64,000 bases of DNA from Cytophagales bacterium UBA2561 (GTDB taxonomy: Bacteria; Bacteroidota; Bacteroidia; Cytophagales; Thermoflexibacteraceae), in NCBI GenBank assembly GCA_002340355.1, contig DDLX01000013.1, forward strand, positions 1-64,000. Direction: 5' to 3'. Numbering within the stretch: position 1 is the first letter of the stretch; each line of letters starts with the position of its first letter. Shown here one piece after another: positions 34,731 to 49,700 of the stretch. The notes beneath the pieces were generated by a model. That model made no database searches, was not told where the DNA came from, and worked only from the letters and a program-made list of their open reading frames with translations. The position numbers and the translations under genes are program-made.

Positions 34731-37700
34731 TTATTCAATAATTAACTTTGATCTCAAGAATAATTCATCTGCCGAAATGATATAAACTCCTTTTGGTATA
34801 AACAAGCGAGGCGAAATATCGACCTCATTTTGTCCTTCTCGTAGTTCGATTGTTTTGGTAAATACCTGTTGTCCAATGGCATCAAAGAATCGAATATTTA
34901 CTGTACCTTCCAAATTACTATAAATCGAAAGATTAACATTATTTGGATGTGTTGGATTCGGATAGACCGTCATTCGACTTCGTTTGGAAACAGGCACAGT
35001 TTTTATTGAAACAATTTTTGAGAATGATGTATCACCATTATAATCAACCTGACGGATACGATAATAATTTACACCCACGTTGGGAGTTTTGTCTATCCAC
35101 GCATAATCTGAGCCATTTCCTAAATTAGTTGCCTCTTGAATCCCAATGACGACAAAGTTTTTACCATCTGTGGAACGTTGAATTTCAAAATAATCATTAT
35201 TCAATTCGGTAGAAGTACCCCATTGAACGAGTGATTCTTTTCCATTGTCAATCAACTTTGCTTGGACATAAAGCCATTCTACTGGTAGTGGATGCACACT
35301 AGGAGATTCAGGTGTTCCAATAGTAAATGGGCTAAAACTTCGTATTTTTTTGGTATCATGTGAAATAATTACACCAGATGAGACTGTTGAGCCTCCGCCT
35401 CCAGCAGCATCTAATCCTCCTTCATTTAACCATTTACTAGAAGCCTGTTCCTCAGTTCCATCATTATCAAAATCTTTACTCATATGAACGATCACAAGTG
35501 AGTTCTGATAAGGAGTTGCACCTGAAAAATTAGGAGCGTTTTTAATGCCACTTCGGACACCACTTTCCCAGTAAAGACTAACACGTGTTGCTAAATTGCC
35601 AATAGGTTGTACTCCTGAGGGATCAATACGCCAGTATTCTAATTTTGAGACATGGTCAAGCGGGCGTTGAGTAGTGTGTTGTACTCCTGTTGCAGTAAAT
35701 CCTCCAGCAAAATATTCGGCAGTAACAAAGTCAGGATTAATAACTTCTACATGACTTAATCTTGCCCTTGCCCAATATCCTTTACCTATTGGATATTCAA
35801 AGTCATCATCTTCATTATCAAAGTACTTACTAACAGGACCTGCTACGTAACGATTTTCATTAGAATTTTTCTTCAAAGTACCAGACATAAATGCCAGTAA
35901 ACTTGGCGTATATGGATGGGCTTGATGTTTGGAATAGGTATAGATTTTTCCATTATCAAACTGTAGGAAGTGTTGTCCTAAATTTTCCGTATCTGCTGTG
36001 ATGAAGACATTGGTATTTGCAATGACGAGGCTATCGGTGACATTATCTTTTTGTAAAAATACCTGTCGCAAATAAATCGGAGAACCACCTGTAATAAATG
36101 AAGTAGCACTTTGGAAGTACATAGTTCCGATTGTGTGGAAGATTTCACCTTCATTCGTTAAGTTTCCATTCAAAAATACTAGTGAACCACTGCCTACTTC
36201 AAATTTACTGTTTGTTCCCCGATTTGAAAAATCAGTTATTTCCAATCGTGGAGTTGAATAAGCACCAGTAGAAGTAATGAAATATGGTGTATTTTTGAAT
36301 GTCCCTTCGTTATGGATACTATCTTTTACATTCAGTGTAAAACGGTTGATAAAATTGGCATTTTGATGTACTGTGATGAAATCAGTTACGGTAAGTTCTG
36401 GTTTTAAGCTACCTGGATTGATTTCACCTCCTGCATTCTGAATATAATTGGTGGTATGATCTTTTCCTCCTACTGTAAAGGATGCCCCCTCTTGAACACG
36501 AATAGATTTAACGGTTAAATTGGAAAATTTATCATAAAACTCAGGAAACCATCGTTTTGATTGCGTTGGTTGAATCGTTACAAATGGTACAATTAAATCC
36601 ATTGTTTCATTTGGTAAGGCATAGTTTCCAGGATCTCCTTCTACTTGCCAGTTATTACAATCCCAAAAATAAGGATCAGCCCCCTGCCAAACTAAAGCTT
36701 TATTGGTGGTTGCGGTTGTAAATCCTCCTGTTCGTACTAAGACAGTTAAGAAATCTGTTGTACAAGATCCTTTCAAGCCTGAAGGTTGCCATTTAAACAT
36801 ATAAACTTTATTTGCTTCAAGTCCATAAATGACTCCGTTCGGGTCAGTAATGTCACTATAAGAAAGAGCCGTATTGAACTCAGGATATTTTGCTACATCA
36901 TATGTTTTTGAAAGCTCATGCTCCTCAATAGTTGTGAAAGAGCCTGTATAACTTGCATCAAAGACATCAGGTGGAATAAACAAACCAGTTTCATCATGAT
37001 AAACAGTTATAAAGTCCCATTCTCCTGAAAGTGGTGGACTTAATGGTGCAGCAGTTAATTGAGCAGCACCTGCTCCACATGTACTTACTTCGTTGTCTTC
37101 CCCTGCTGTAAGCGACCCAATAGAAAATACCCCCATTTTTGTTATTTCATCATTATCATCTTCTGTATTGAGAACGAAAGTACGTTTACGTACTAGTCCA
37201 TCTGAAGAAGTTTTGGCTTCTGCTAGTTCTTCCATACATCGCCATTCATCGGAATCGGCTTGATAATGAACAATTGTTGTTTTGGTTCGGTCAAATCCTG
37301 GTGGTTCGTCCGTTGCTACGTTAGCGTCTCCTTCATACCACTGTAACATTAATGTTCCCTCTGAACCACCTCTTGTATCTTCAGTAATGACCCAGCTTCT
37401 TCGTACAAAATTTCGGTCAATGGAAGTAGGAGATCCTGATGGAGCATATTTAGAGTCATCTGAAGGAAGGAATGAAGGGTTTCCTCCTTTTATGCCTGTA
37501 TCCCAACGTCCGTCATAACTAGTATACACATCATCAATTAGTCTTGCTCGGAACATATCCGCAGTAGCAAAATTGGGGCGTAAGGTGATAGTAGCAGGTA
37601 AATAATTAGTCAAATTTCCAATCGGGAAAAGGACACTTAACCCGTCACTTGCTTTTAGTCCATCTACATCAATTCCAGGTACTGGAAAGACCATCCGATT

Positions 37701-40700
37701 TAATGTTCCTTCACTATTGGCAACAAAGTGACCTTCATTTGGATATTGAACTGACACTGAAATTGGATTTTTAGAATTTTCTAAGTTTACATCTCGCTTC
37801 CCTAATACAACTTTACCTTTTTCAAAATGCGCTCGTACTAAGATGGTCATTTCTTGGTCAAGGTCAAGTGTAGAACTTCCATTTTCTTGTTCCACTTGTA
37901 AACGATTTACATAAACAGGATGTGAAGAACTTAGTTGTTGTTCTCCACTACCAATTACTTTGATACCTGCAAACCAACCTGCTGTCCCTGAAGTAGTGCT
38001 TTTATCAGGTAATGGATTTTCAGTATCCATATTAGTCGTATTGTTTAAAGGGGTAATCGTGTTGAATTGAAGGGTGATATTATCAGCAAATTCAGAAATA
38101 AACTTATCAGCAACAACAATAGCACTCTTGGCTCCCGTTTCTGATTCGAAGGTAGCAAAGCCTTTATAGATATCGCCTCGTGTGTCTCCTATAAAATCAT
38201 TTCCATAAGCAGCCAAAATGAGATTCGCACCAGTATTGGTAGATTTATCTAATAAACGAAAATCGCCTTCATAAATATTTTTGGCACGCCACTCTACTGC
38301 AGCATCACAATTACCATCAGTACGCTCAAAGTTTACATCCTGTCCATAGTGTGTAGAATTTGAACGCACCCATCTAGCACGAGCTTCTACTTTTTGATTA
38401 ATAGAACAGAAGCCGATATGTAAGCGTCCTTTACCCAAGTCACCAACTAGTTGGTCAGCCATATCGAAACTCAACAAAGCATTTGCAGATGGTGAGGTAA
38501 TTGCTACAGCATTTAATTCTAACAAGCCATCTACAAAGTTCTCAATTGTAATTCCTTCATCTACTGTAGTAAACCCACCAACCATCAAGCTAGTGCTAGC
38601 ATCTTCCATCCCAAACTTAACATCTCCTTTATAATCCAAACAGCCTGCGGTTGGTGTATATCCATTGGGATATTTATTGGTAATTTTAATGCCCTTTTTA
38701 AATAGAATTTTATTATCCTTGTAACCTGCAATTTCGACATCATAGTCTTTGGTTTCATTGATAATCGTAACTTCTTCTTTGAAAAGTGCCTTAGCATCTC
38801 GATAGCCACCAATCAGGAATCGAGTATTTGGAATGTATTCTCGGTCTGTCCAACGATAATCAACTCGACCAATATCTGTCCCGACATTTTCCCGATGCCA
38901 GTACATTCTGACATTGTTTCCCCACCAGAAAACAGGTCGATTATGAATGGTTACTTTTCCTTCAAATTCGCTCATATTATCGACTGTTACAAACTTAGGG
39001 TCGTTATGAGTAGCGATACCCATCATACTATTCATACCATAATTATTCACAACAATATCCCCTCGATAAATATCAGGTATGCCATTTCCAAGTATCCATT
39101 TCCCATTTCTGGTGTGTCTTCCATTAAAGTCTTCCATGGAACGTAGTTCAAAGGTGGCTACTGTATTAAAGGTGTTTCCTCCACTTACATAACCTCCATC
39201 CCCGCCATAACTCACTATTTTAGTTTCTCCATCAAATCGGTTAGAACGAACTCCAAGCTGTGGTGCTTCAATGTTGACTTCTCCTTCGAAAGTACAATCT
39301 TCAACTCGTAAGACTGCATTGTAGGTAGAGGTCTTTTGTGCTACCCCAAAATCGGGATGAATATAGGGTTTCCCTTCTGGCAAGATAATATCAGGAGACA
39401 TAATTAGAAGTTGTTTTCCTTCACCTTTTTTGTAAAGTCGTGTAATTTCTAAATATCCACTTCGGAAACCTTCCGTACCAATTCGAAAACCTTTTGTATC
39501 AGGTACTTCCCCATAACCATCATAACCAAAATCACCAAAATAAGTACGTCTTCGATTATAACGATCTCGAAGTTCGTTTTCTATAAGTACTCCACCATTA
39601 TAGTGAAGTTTTCCCATACGATGGAAGTGGAAATTTGATCCTGAAGCAGCTCCTCTGTCTTGGTCTGCGGGGATAGCATAATTTCTGGTTCGCCATGATT
39701 GTCTGTTTGGTGTAGTTGTGGTAGCGGCTTCGTTGGTCTCAAAATCATAATACTTTTGTTTTCCTTCTTTGTGTTTTAAGGATAATAATCCATTAAAAGT
39801 AATATCAGATTGACTGTTATACCAACCTACTACGGCAGTTGAACGATTCGTCCAGTATGCTCCTTGCGCTCCTAAACTTGGAGGAGGAACATTTCGGAAA
39901 ATATAATCTACACCTCGATTTGTGATGGAAACATTAGAAGAGAAATTAGACTTTCCCCAAATCTCAAAACGACCCTTGTGGTTAATTTCAATAGTGACTT
40001 CATGTTGTTGACTATTTTGATTAAAATTCACTAAATAGACATTACCATTTGTCAGGCTATCTCCATCAATAATTAATTCCCCATCTAAGTCTGCTCTCGA
40101 AGTACTTGTTAAGTTAGCTTGCCAAGGGCTTCCTCCAATAAATGTTGCACCTGCTGCATAATTTCCGTTTGCATCTCTAGTATAAGTAACAGGATTTCCA
40201 CTTGCATCACGTTCAGGTATTCCTGTATTACTGATATTTAGTGTATCACTATTTACCCATCGAATTTGTCCTCGATTAGCATAATATGACCTCCCTACAT
40301 TATGATTGAGAGCATTTGTTCGGCTGTTACCACCACTGAATTCTACATAAGTTCCTTCTCTATTTGCAAGAATGAGAGCATCACCACGTGTCGACCGATT
40401 TACAAAATCATGCTTTTTGAGATTTCCTGTGAAGGAGGCTTTTGCGTCATTAGTATCTGCAATTCGTATGCGTGAACAGTCTTCCACATAAAATTGTGTA
40501 CTGTCTTGAAAATCTGTTCCTTGTGTATTGTAGGCAAAATACAACAAGTTATCAGAACCACGCCCTACCAACATCCGATTATATGAGGATGCTGCAGAGC
40601 GTAGTTTATTGTGAATGTCAATGATTTGTTCTAAAATCAATTTAGCACATGCTGTAGCCTGATTGGCTCGAACATTTGCCGTGATAGCCTTGAGGTTATC

Positions 40701-43700
40701 ATCTCCTGGTGAGTTCATAAATGTAGCCACATTACTTACATCATGATCGAAGCGATTAAGGTCAACTCCAATCTTAGCATCTAAAGTAGCTCCCATTACA
40801 GCAGTCATGAATGTCTTAATATCACTATTGGTATTTAGTATTCCAACTGCACTCCCACACCCTCCGTTAGCAAGAGTATTATTTAAAGTAACTACAGCAT
40901 TATTTAAGTCTTGTATTGCTGTCCGATAACGTGCCATCTCAGAATCTGTAGCTGTTGATCCGTCAATTGTACAAGCACTTGTTGAAGTATCAAATGCAGG
41001 AGAAATGTCAACGACTAACTGAAGCATATCAGTTGCTCTATTATCAGCGAGTTCAATATCTGCCCATGCTGCCGTTACAAAAGAATAAGCATCATCTACA
41101 TTATCTTGTGCATCATCAATATTAGCAATATTCAAATCTAAATCTGCTTGATTTTTTTCTTTAGCATCTTCATTTAATGCAGTGTTTACTTTGTCTAAAT
41201 CAGGGTTACCTGTATTAGTTCTACGAGTATCAAACCGAGGATAGTTATCAAATCCTCGCCCTCGCCCACTTGTTTGTCTAACAGTAGGGGAGGTGTAGTT
41301 TGCACATAAGGTTATACTATTGGCATTTACGGTTGAATCTCCTGCGTTACAATCTGTACAACAATCTTCAGGTATATAAAACTCAGGAGAAAACCAATCT
41401 ACATTTATATCAAAGTTTGTTGGATAATTAGTTGCTTCTCGTGTATGTCGGTGTCTCCAAGGAACTACCACATAAGGACAAATTGGACCACCACAACCTG
41501 GCGAATGAGTGCGAACTTGTAGATTTCCTTCGAATACATCAGGACCACCTAAATCTCTATGATCATTCCAGCCCCAAACCGTAGGATAATCACTATAATA
41601 ATCAATAATAGTGTTATCCTTAAATGTATTTCCACCATTATAACTAACCGCTCTCCAAGGATCACCTCGCTCATGAATTAGAGGACGGTCAATTGCAAAA
41701 CCAATATTATTATGGAAAGTTGATTTTCGTACTTGGAATGTCCCAGTAACAGAAATGAAGTTTCCAGTCATGAAGTCATAAGAAGCTGTTGTATAAGGTA
41801 CTCCTACATAGGCTTTATCAAACTCATGAATAATAGCCCCTGTGTAAAAGCCAGTTGTAAAGGCATTATCAATGGTCAGGAATTGGACAATAATGTTTTG
41901 TCCATTTAAGTCTAAACCACCACCATTTACAATCTCTAAGGAAGTAATAAAATCAATGTCTATATCATTGGGATCGGGCATTTGGGCATAATTTACAGCT
42001 GCAGGAATGATTATTTTTTGAGTATGTCCTGCTGGAATATTACCATCTATCCAGTTGGTACATAGCCCCCACTCATGGCTTGCTGCTCCAATCCATGTTG
42101 AAGTAGTACTTTTGGGTAAGGAACTATCTACATTGACTTCGACCGTTACAAAATCCTGATCCAAATCTGAGCCATCACTACATTGTGAAGGTGAACCTCC
42201 GCAGTTGATAATACATTTCCTGACCCACTTGAATACCAAATTATACTTTGCACCTGAAGTGGTCCCGAAATTTTTCACCGAAGCATACGTTCTGGAATCT
42301 GTGGCACTCGCAAAAACTACGCTTGCTGAGGTGATACTTGCGTTATCTGCTGATACAAAACTCCATTCTCCTCCAATTGGTGATTCGTAAGAGGCATTGG
42401 CATTAAGTTCTATAGACAAACATTCTCGAACGGTTTGGAAATTATCCGTCCAATCCGTATTAGCAGTTGCTGAAGCCACACTAAAAATACCAAAGTTTGT
42501 AGTAGTGAGATCTCTATCTGAAATGACTGCAGAAGTTACGAAGTATAATGGAGAATAAATAGAGCTGCCATTCCAGTCCCTTCTACCAAAATTGACTGTA
42601 TTGAATGATATATCGGCTGCTATTCCTGCACATTCCCATTTATCACTTTCATAATTATAAACCACAGGTAAAGCTGCCTTTCGATTAAAATGTCGCATCT
42701 CACGTTCATCATTCGTACTCCAAGGATGCTCATACCAATACAAATCAACCCGTGCAGAAGGTTTTGCAGTTGCTTTTTCGTGCGTTAAGAACCACGTATC
42801 ATTAATGAATTCTTGATTATGCCTATTCCATACCCAACTATGATTATCATCGTAGGTAACCCCTACATCTCCCCACAAATCGAAATAAATAATTTCTTCA
42901 TTATTGCTATCATTTTCAGCATCATCTACTCCTGAGTCCCCATCTCCTGTGCCATTTGGAGTAATCACCAAATCACGCTGGTATACAGGATAGCGGTATT
43001 GATCTCCTGAACGAGCGAAATCAATATTTCGTCCAAATTTAGAAGAACCTACAATTTCAATATTGGAAGCATAAGCCCCTGCTAAAGAACCATTTGTTCG
43101 AGTTAAAATTAACGCATTAGGGTCAGGATTTAATATCACCAATATATATTTTGAACTCCAATGTCGCCCAATACGCAATTTACCTTCAGTGAGTTGTAGA
43201 TGATTTTCAATATATACATCATGTTCAAAACGTGTGCCTCGCCAATCATCTCTATTTATCATATGAAAATTATGGAAAATAAATCCTTTATCGGGATCTA
43301 ACTCACTTTTGATATCTTGGTCTCGTCCTTGTCCAGCGGACTCTATAGTACCTGCCCCAAAATGCCATGCCGTTTGTTTTTTATTTCCTTTAAGAATAAT
43401 ATTTCTTCCTTCAAAACGAGCCGTAACAAAAGCTGTAGTGAAGTAAATATTAGCTGAGGTAGATTCGGCTTGTGCTTGGAAACTTCCTTTATAGGTGTTT
43501 CCTTCATGCTCAGATAAATACCAGTCCCCATCATTAGCTAATATAAAAGAGGCAGACTTGAACTGATTACCGCCATACCAACGGTCTTCTTCATCTCCGA
43601 TTTTGGCAATTTCAGCATCTCCATTGAAAGTGGTAAAAGCAATCGCTAATCGTTCGGCTTCTAATATAATGTTGTCTTCAAAAGTTGTATTGGTAATGTC

Positions 43701-46700
43701 AAGAATATCACTTGATGAAAATACCTTTGGCTGAATACGTACCATTCCTTTGCCCTTAATGGTGGCGGTATTAAATGAGACAGCCCCTTTAACCATAATT
43801 TCATGCCCATTCAAATTGATTTCACCATTATTATAAATCGTCAAAGATTCTAAGGCAATATTAGAAGGAACTTCAGGATAAAAAGCTGCGCCTGTAGCAG
43901 AAATATATACTAATGTATTATTACCTGGAATACCATTTGACCAATTTCCACAATTATACCATTCAGCATTTCCTTGACCTCCTGTCCAGTAAGTGTACGG
44001 ACCTTTTATGGAAGCAGGTGCGCTTGTTCCTATTGTAGTAATTGTAATAAAATCCTCGTCAGGTGTGCAGAAAGTCATTGTTGAGCCATCATTGGTAGCA
44101 ATTGGTTTTTTGACAGTCCATTTGAAAGCATATTGTCCGCCATCACTTACTCCTGTAATTTCGCTTGTTGTTCCTAAGGGAGTAGATAAGGTTGGAATTG
44201 AGGAACCATTTGGTGAACTATCATAAATCCATTCACCTACTCCGCTTGTAGCAGGATAAATATGAGCATTTAATGCGCCAAACTGACAACTATTTACCAC
44301 AATATCAGGTCCCGCATTGACATATGGTGTAGTTGGTGCAAAGACCCCCATTCGTTTGAGTCCTGAATAGGTGCGTGATAATGAAAATGTCCCGTCACCA
44401 TTATTTGTAGCAGCCGTATTACCTGCTCCACTACACTGCCAAATAGAAGTAATAAATGAGTTATATCGGTTTAAATCAGTATTGGTATAGTCAAAATCAG
44501 GCAATTCATCATTTGTACCATTCCATTGTATTTCTAAAGAAATATCTGAGTTGCTGGTATTATTATCTTTGGTCATAATCCAAGAAACACTCGTAAAGTA
44601 ATTTCGGACTAAACTACCGTTAGGCTCATTAGTATTAGAATAACTATCACTTAAAAGTGTGCCTATTCGTCCACCAATGACATCATCACCAGCCGTTACT
44701 GTTAAAATAGTTGGGTAATAGTGGGATGGGGTTGCTAGAGGTAAAAGCGTAGCTGAATTCAATGGAATGTAGCGTTTAAAATGTCCTATCCCTGCTACAA
44801 TTACATTACTTTCCCTAAAATCACCTTTCGCCGTACCTCCATTAGGAGCTGTTAGTTGTCCTTGATTTAGGTTCATATCAAAGTTATTAACCGAAATCTG
44901 TCCTGTAGTAAATCTCAGATGAGCATTTGTATCAGTTGTAACAAAGTCCACATTACTTGCTAATGAGAGTCGTGTTGAACCACTTTCTAATTTGTGTAAT
45001 ATGGTTTTGTTAGTATTAAAATTTAAGGTTTGTGTTGCCGTAGTATCTTGTGTACCTGTGGCATTCAACATTAGCGATTTGGAAGCTATCCAACCATCAG
45101 TGGCTGTTCCGCCATACGCCAAATGAATCTCTCCACCTGAAGACTGGGTGGTTAAATTACCGCCAAACTCAAAAATCCCATCTTTCGCTACACTGATTGT
45201 ATTCGCTGAGGTAGTACTTTGATTATTAAAAATCGTATTTCCCTTCACCGAAACGTTGATTTGTCCAGGGCTTAATGCTGTATTTCCGAGTTCAATTGTT
45301 CCCTGACCTGAATTAGTTAAAGTTAAATCAGAATAGAATTTATTGCCTTGTGTAGCATTTCCAATTTCTAATAATTTGGTTGTTTTATTTTCAAAAGTAC
45401 TTGCTAAAGCAAAAGTATCTGCTCCAAATATCCAAGGTAATCCTGTTCCCCATTGCCATTGCGTAGCCGTATTTATATAGTTAGTATTATAAATAATATG
45501 AGAAGTATTTGCAAAATAATTACCGCCACACGCAAAGTTTTGGTAAGTACCGTTATAGTCTAGTGAACTACCTAAATCACCATTAGTAGGATTTACGATA
45601 CTGAGGTTTGTTGCTCCACCGAAATAATTCCACCGATAAGCCGCAGACTTTGCATCAATATTTACGCTTCCTTTCAATTCTGAATTGCGAAGTAATACAA
45701 TTGCATTCTTGACAGGGAGATTAATCGCCGTAGCAGTCTTCTGGGTCAGATTTGACAAATAGATTTCGCTATTTAAGAAATCTTCATTATCTGTGATACT
45801 AATTCCTCCATTTAGAATTACTTGGTTATCAAATGTTGCATTGGTTTGACGGTTGTTATCCTGTGTATTTTTAGGTGTTCCAAAATAAAAACCACGTCGC
45901 CTATTTGTTCCTGTTTCATCTTCCAGAATAATATCATCAAATTCAACTGTTCCTGAATCATAGGCAAAACTCATGTATAAAGCTGGAGTTCCTAAGGCAC
46001 TAAGTGTTGTACCCGCATTTGAGAATTTCGCTGTCATATCATCCTCAAAGACAGCACTGCCTTTTTCAGCTACATTAATGGCATCTAGTCCTCTTCCATC
46101 TCCACCACTATAAATGATGTCTCGTTCTCCTAAAAAATACGTCTTACCCTTAAAAGTAGCTTTTGTTAGGCGACCTTCCGCAATATAAACTGCTCCTCTG
46201 CCTTGTGCCGTAATAAGGGTTGTTCCATGAAACTCATTATCTGTAGATTTATCTGCCAGAAAAGTATATGCGGTATTCTCAGTAGTATTATTAATAACTA
46301 ATACGTCTTTTTTGAATTTATCTCCCCCTGTATAACCCCAGTGCCAAGGAGATGTTCCAATGTGATTAAGTGTCGTATTACCATAAAAAGTATTTCCACC
46401 ACAATGCTTCGTATCAGCAGCATTAGTTGTGATAAAAATAGAACCAGACAATGAACCTAACTCGCTTTCTCGAACTTCAACATTTTCTCCGTATATCATT
46501 AAAGAACTTCCTCGAATCTCAGATGAATGTAGATAAATATCAACATTCCCACTTGTATTTAGATTATGGCTTGATGTCCCGTCTAATTGTTTGAGACGTA
46601 AAATCATTACTTTACCACTTGTTGAACTTGATATATCAATAGATTGATTTTGGGCTAAAGTTGTTTCTGAGTCTGAAGCATAATCAGGATTACCAATACG

Positions 46701-49700
46701 TATCCAACCATTTGCCAAATTTTTCATGATGACATTGCCTGCAATGCTATTTCCCGTTGTACTATTCGAAATGATTAGCTCTTCATCTTTATTATTTATT
46801 AAATAAACGTTGCCACCAAAAGTATCTGCCCCTCCATTCATGTAGGCATGATTTGCTCCAAACAATAAGTTAGTTTCAGTAGAGTTTTGAACTAACATGA
46901 CATCGGTTGAGAAAGTATTTCGAGCATTAAAAGAAGAGGAAGGAGCGGTTCCATCATCAGCATAAGTAATCGTAATGAAATTATTGAAAAGTGTCCCAAG
47001 AATTTCCATTTTTCCTTGTACAGTAATATTACTCTTATTAGAGAATATTTCGGCACCTTGAAAGTGTAATTCATTTACTACATTGAGATTGCCTACGCCT
47101 AAATTTAATTTACTACCATTATTTACAGATAAAAATTTACAAGAAATATGATTTCCATCAGTTGTAATCGCTGTAGTAGCATTTCCTGTAATAAATGCTG
47201 AAGTACTAACATCAGGAACAGCACTTCGTCCTACTGTCTGGAATTTATCATCTTCATAACCTTGCCAGTTTCGACAATCAAACCACTTATTACTTCCTCC
47301 TCCATTTGTCCAAACCTGATAAGGAGAGCCACCTCCACCCGAGTTAGTAAAAGTGATAAACACAACATCAGATTCTGATGTTGCCAAAGTCCACGTAAAT
47401 TGTACATTTTTTGGGAAAGTAGCACTCGAATTTACAGTTACAGTTGCCATTGGGTCAGTATTACTGGATAAAGTAATATCTCCATCAGACCAACTCCATG
47501 TTCCTGTACCAATAGCAGATAAATTTACAGGCGAACAAGCTGAAACTTCCTGATTCGCACCTGCATATGCTGCTTTAGAAGTAGAAATATCAAAATCTCC
47601 CAAAAAGCCATTGGCTTGCCCTGTAACATTTTGGATTACTCCCTTTAAGTTTGCGATAACAGAAGTATTCAAAGCTCCCCAAGATGGATTTTGTCCTACC
47701 ATGAAGTAATCACCTGTACTGGCACTTGCACCCATTTCCCAATTTGGTGTCAAACTAGCATTAAAGATACCTTTATCGTGAGATATATTCCAATAGTTTG
47801 TTAAACCACTTGTGGCACCACCTGTAGGAGCTTTGACGTTAAATGTTACTGTACCACCTTGTGAGTGATTAATGGTTAGAGGCATATAAGAGTTTGCGGT
47901 GCTCCCTCCTAGGGGAAAGGTTGCATTGGTAGCATTAGCTACTTTCATTTTTAATACTCCTGTATTTTCAGCTATCACATAACCATCTGCATCACTATAA
48001 ATACTTGAGCTACCAATGTCCAATGTGGAATTTAATACATTAATATTACCCGATGTTAAGCCTAAACCTCGTGTAATGATCAAATCATCCAATAAGGTGA
48101 GTACTCCACCTCCACTGACTGTTAGGAAATCTATCTCATGAACAGTTGTTGTTCCATTAATGTTAAAATTACCCGTACTCCCAACAAAATCTAAACTCCC
48201 TCCCTTATCAGCAAATTGTACGAAAGGTGCATTGACTCCAACATCAGCGGTTAAGTCACTATTAAACTTCGTAGTTCCTCGTGAAGCAAAGTATTGATAT
48301 TTTGCTCCATCTAAGTTCAGTTTTATTGTTCCTGAGATAAAAGAGGTTTGGGAATCCTCATCTCCAAAGACAATTTCGCCATTTTCTTTATTGGTTAGTA
48401 TAATGTTTTGGTAATGATTTCCTGTGGCATTTTTAGAAAAGTGTAAAGTTCGAGGACCTGTTGTTTCTACAGTTGCTGTAAGAATTCCTTCAAATACATC
48501 AGGTTTATAATAACCCCAGACCCAATCATAATCAGCATCTTTATCCGTATTGTTTCCTAAGTTAATAGTTGCGTTTTGTTTGAAGGTATTGCCACCCGAA
48601 TAACGATGACTAGTTTGAGACTCGACAACAGGTAATGAACCGTAATTTGTTAGATTGGTAATTCCTTGAAATACATTTTCTCGTAAATGGATAATACCTG
48701 CATCAGCCGTAAAATTACCATTCCAATCACTATATTTTGAAATTAGTTTTGTGTTTGTCGTTAAAGCCGAAAAATCTTGAGTATTAGTAGATGTTTTTTC
48801 AACATACTGAAAATATAATTGTCCATCATTGAAATCTTGTAAAACTACTTTACTATTTGCACCTGTAAAATGGACTTGTTTTGTTGTTACTGAAATAAAT
48901 TTATCTGTATCTCCAAATCGTACGATTCGCCCTGCGTTTGTTTTATCATTATCAATAATAACATTACCCTTAAAAGTAACATCTCCGTTATTTCCTGCAA
49001 TACAAATCTCCGCTTTATCTGCTCCTGTAGTTGTAAAGTGTAAGTTCAAGTCATTTTTAAATGTAACAGTTCCATCATATCCGATATATGAAATTCGTTC
49101 TCCATTGGGATCAACCGTCTCGTTTGTAATGGTTACGGCTTGTTCAAAGGTTGCTGTACCATTGGTATTATGGGCAATTTTTACTGAACCACCTGTATAA
49201 GTTCGAATAGTAACTGTTCCGTTAAAAATATTTCCTGCTGAATTATCTGCCAAGCGAATTTCCTTACGGTTTTTTGATAAAGATTGAATCGTGAGGTTAC
49301 TATTAAAAATGTCAGGCTGATTATCTCCCCAATACCAGTTTCCGTTATTGGTAGATTCTTCATTAATTAATGTTACATCACCCGTAAAAGTATTTCCACC
49401 ATTGTAATGACTATCGCCAATATGGTTTAAAGTATGTGCTCCACCATTAAATGTACAAGAGTGAAATTGTAAGCCTCCTGTCATGGTTGCACCACCTGAA
49501 AAAGTCGAACTCGTACACAATAAAGGACCATAGGGTAAGTCATTGTCGGCGGCTCCCGTTTTAGTAATAATTGTACCTCCACCCGTAAAATCAATTGTAC
49601 TACTTTCTATCTTAGAATAAGATTTGGTCGTGATGGTGAGTGTAAATCCATTTAAATTCAGGTGTCCATTATCCATTTCAAGGCGAAAAATGGTCACATT

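Noticed and set aside
38585..38812. Antisense or off-frame ORFs within the 15-kb giant gene (also 43993-44226 and 48829-49200)
   Set aside because: All lie within the long frame of the giant and have no independent support.
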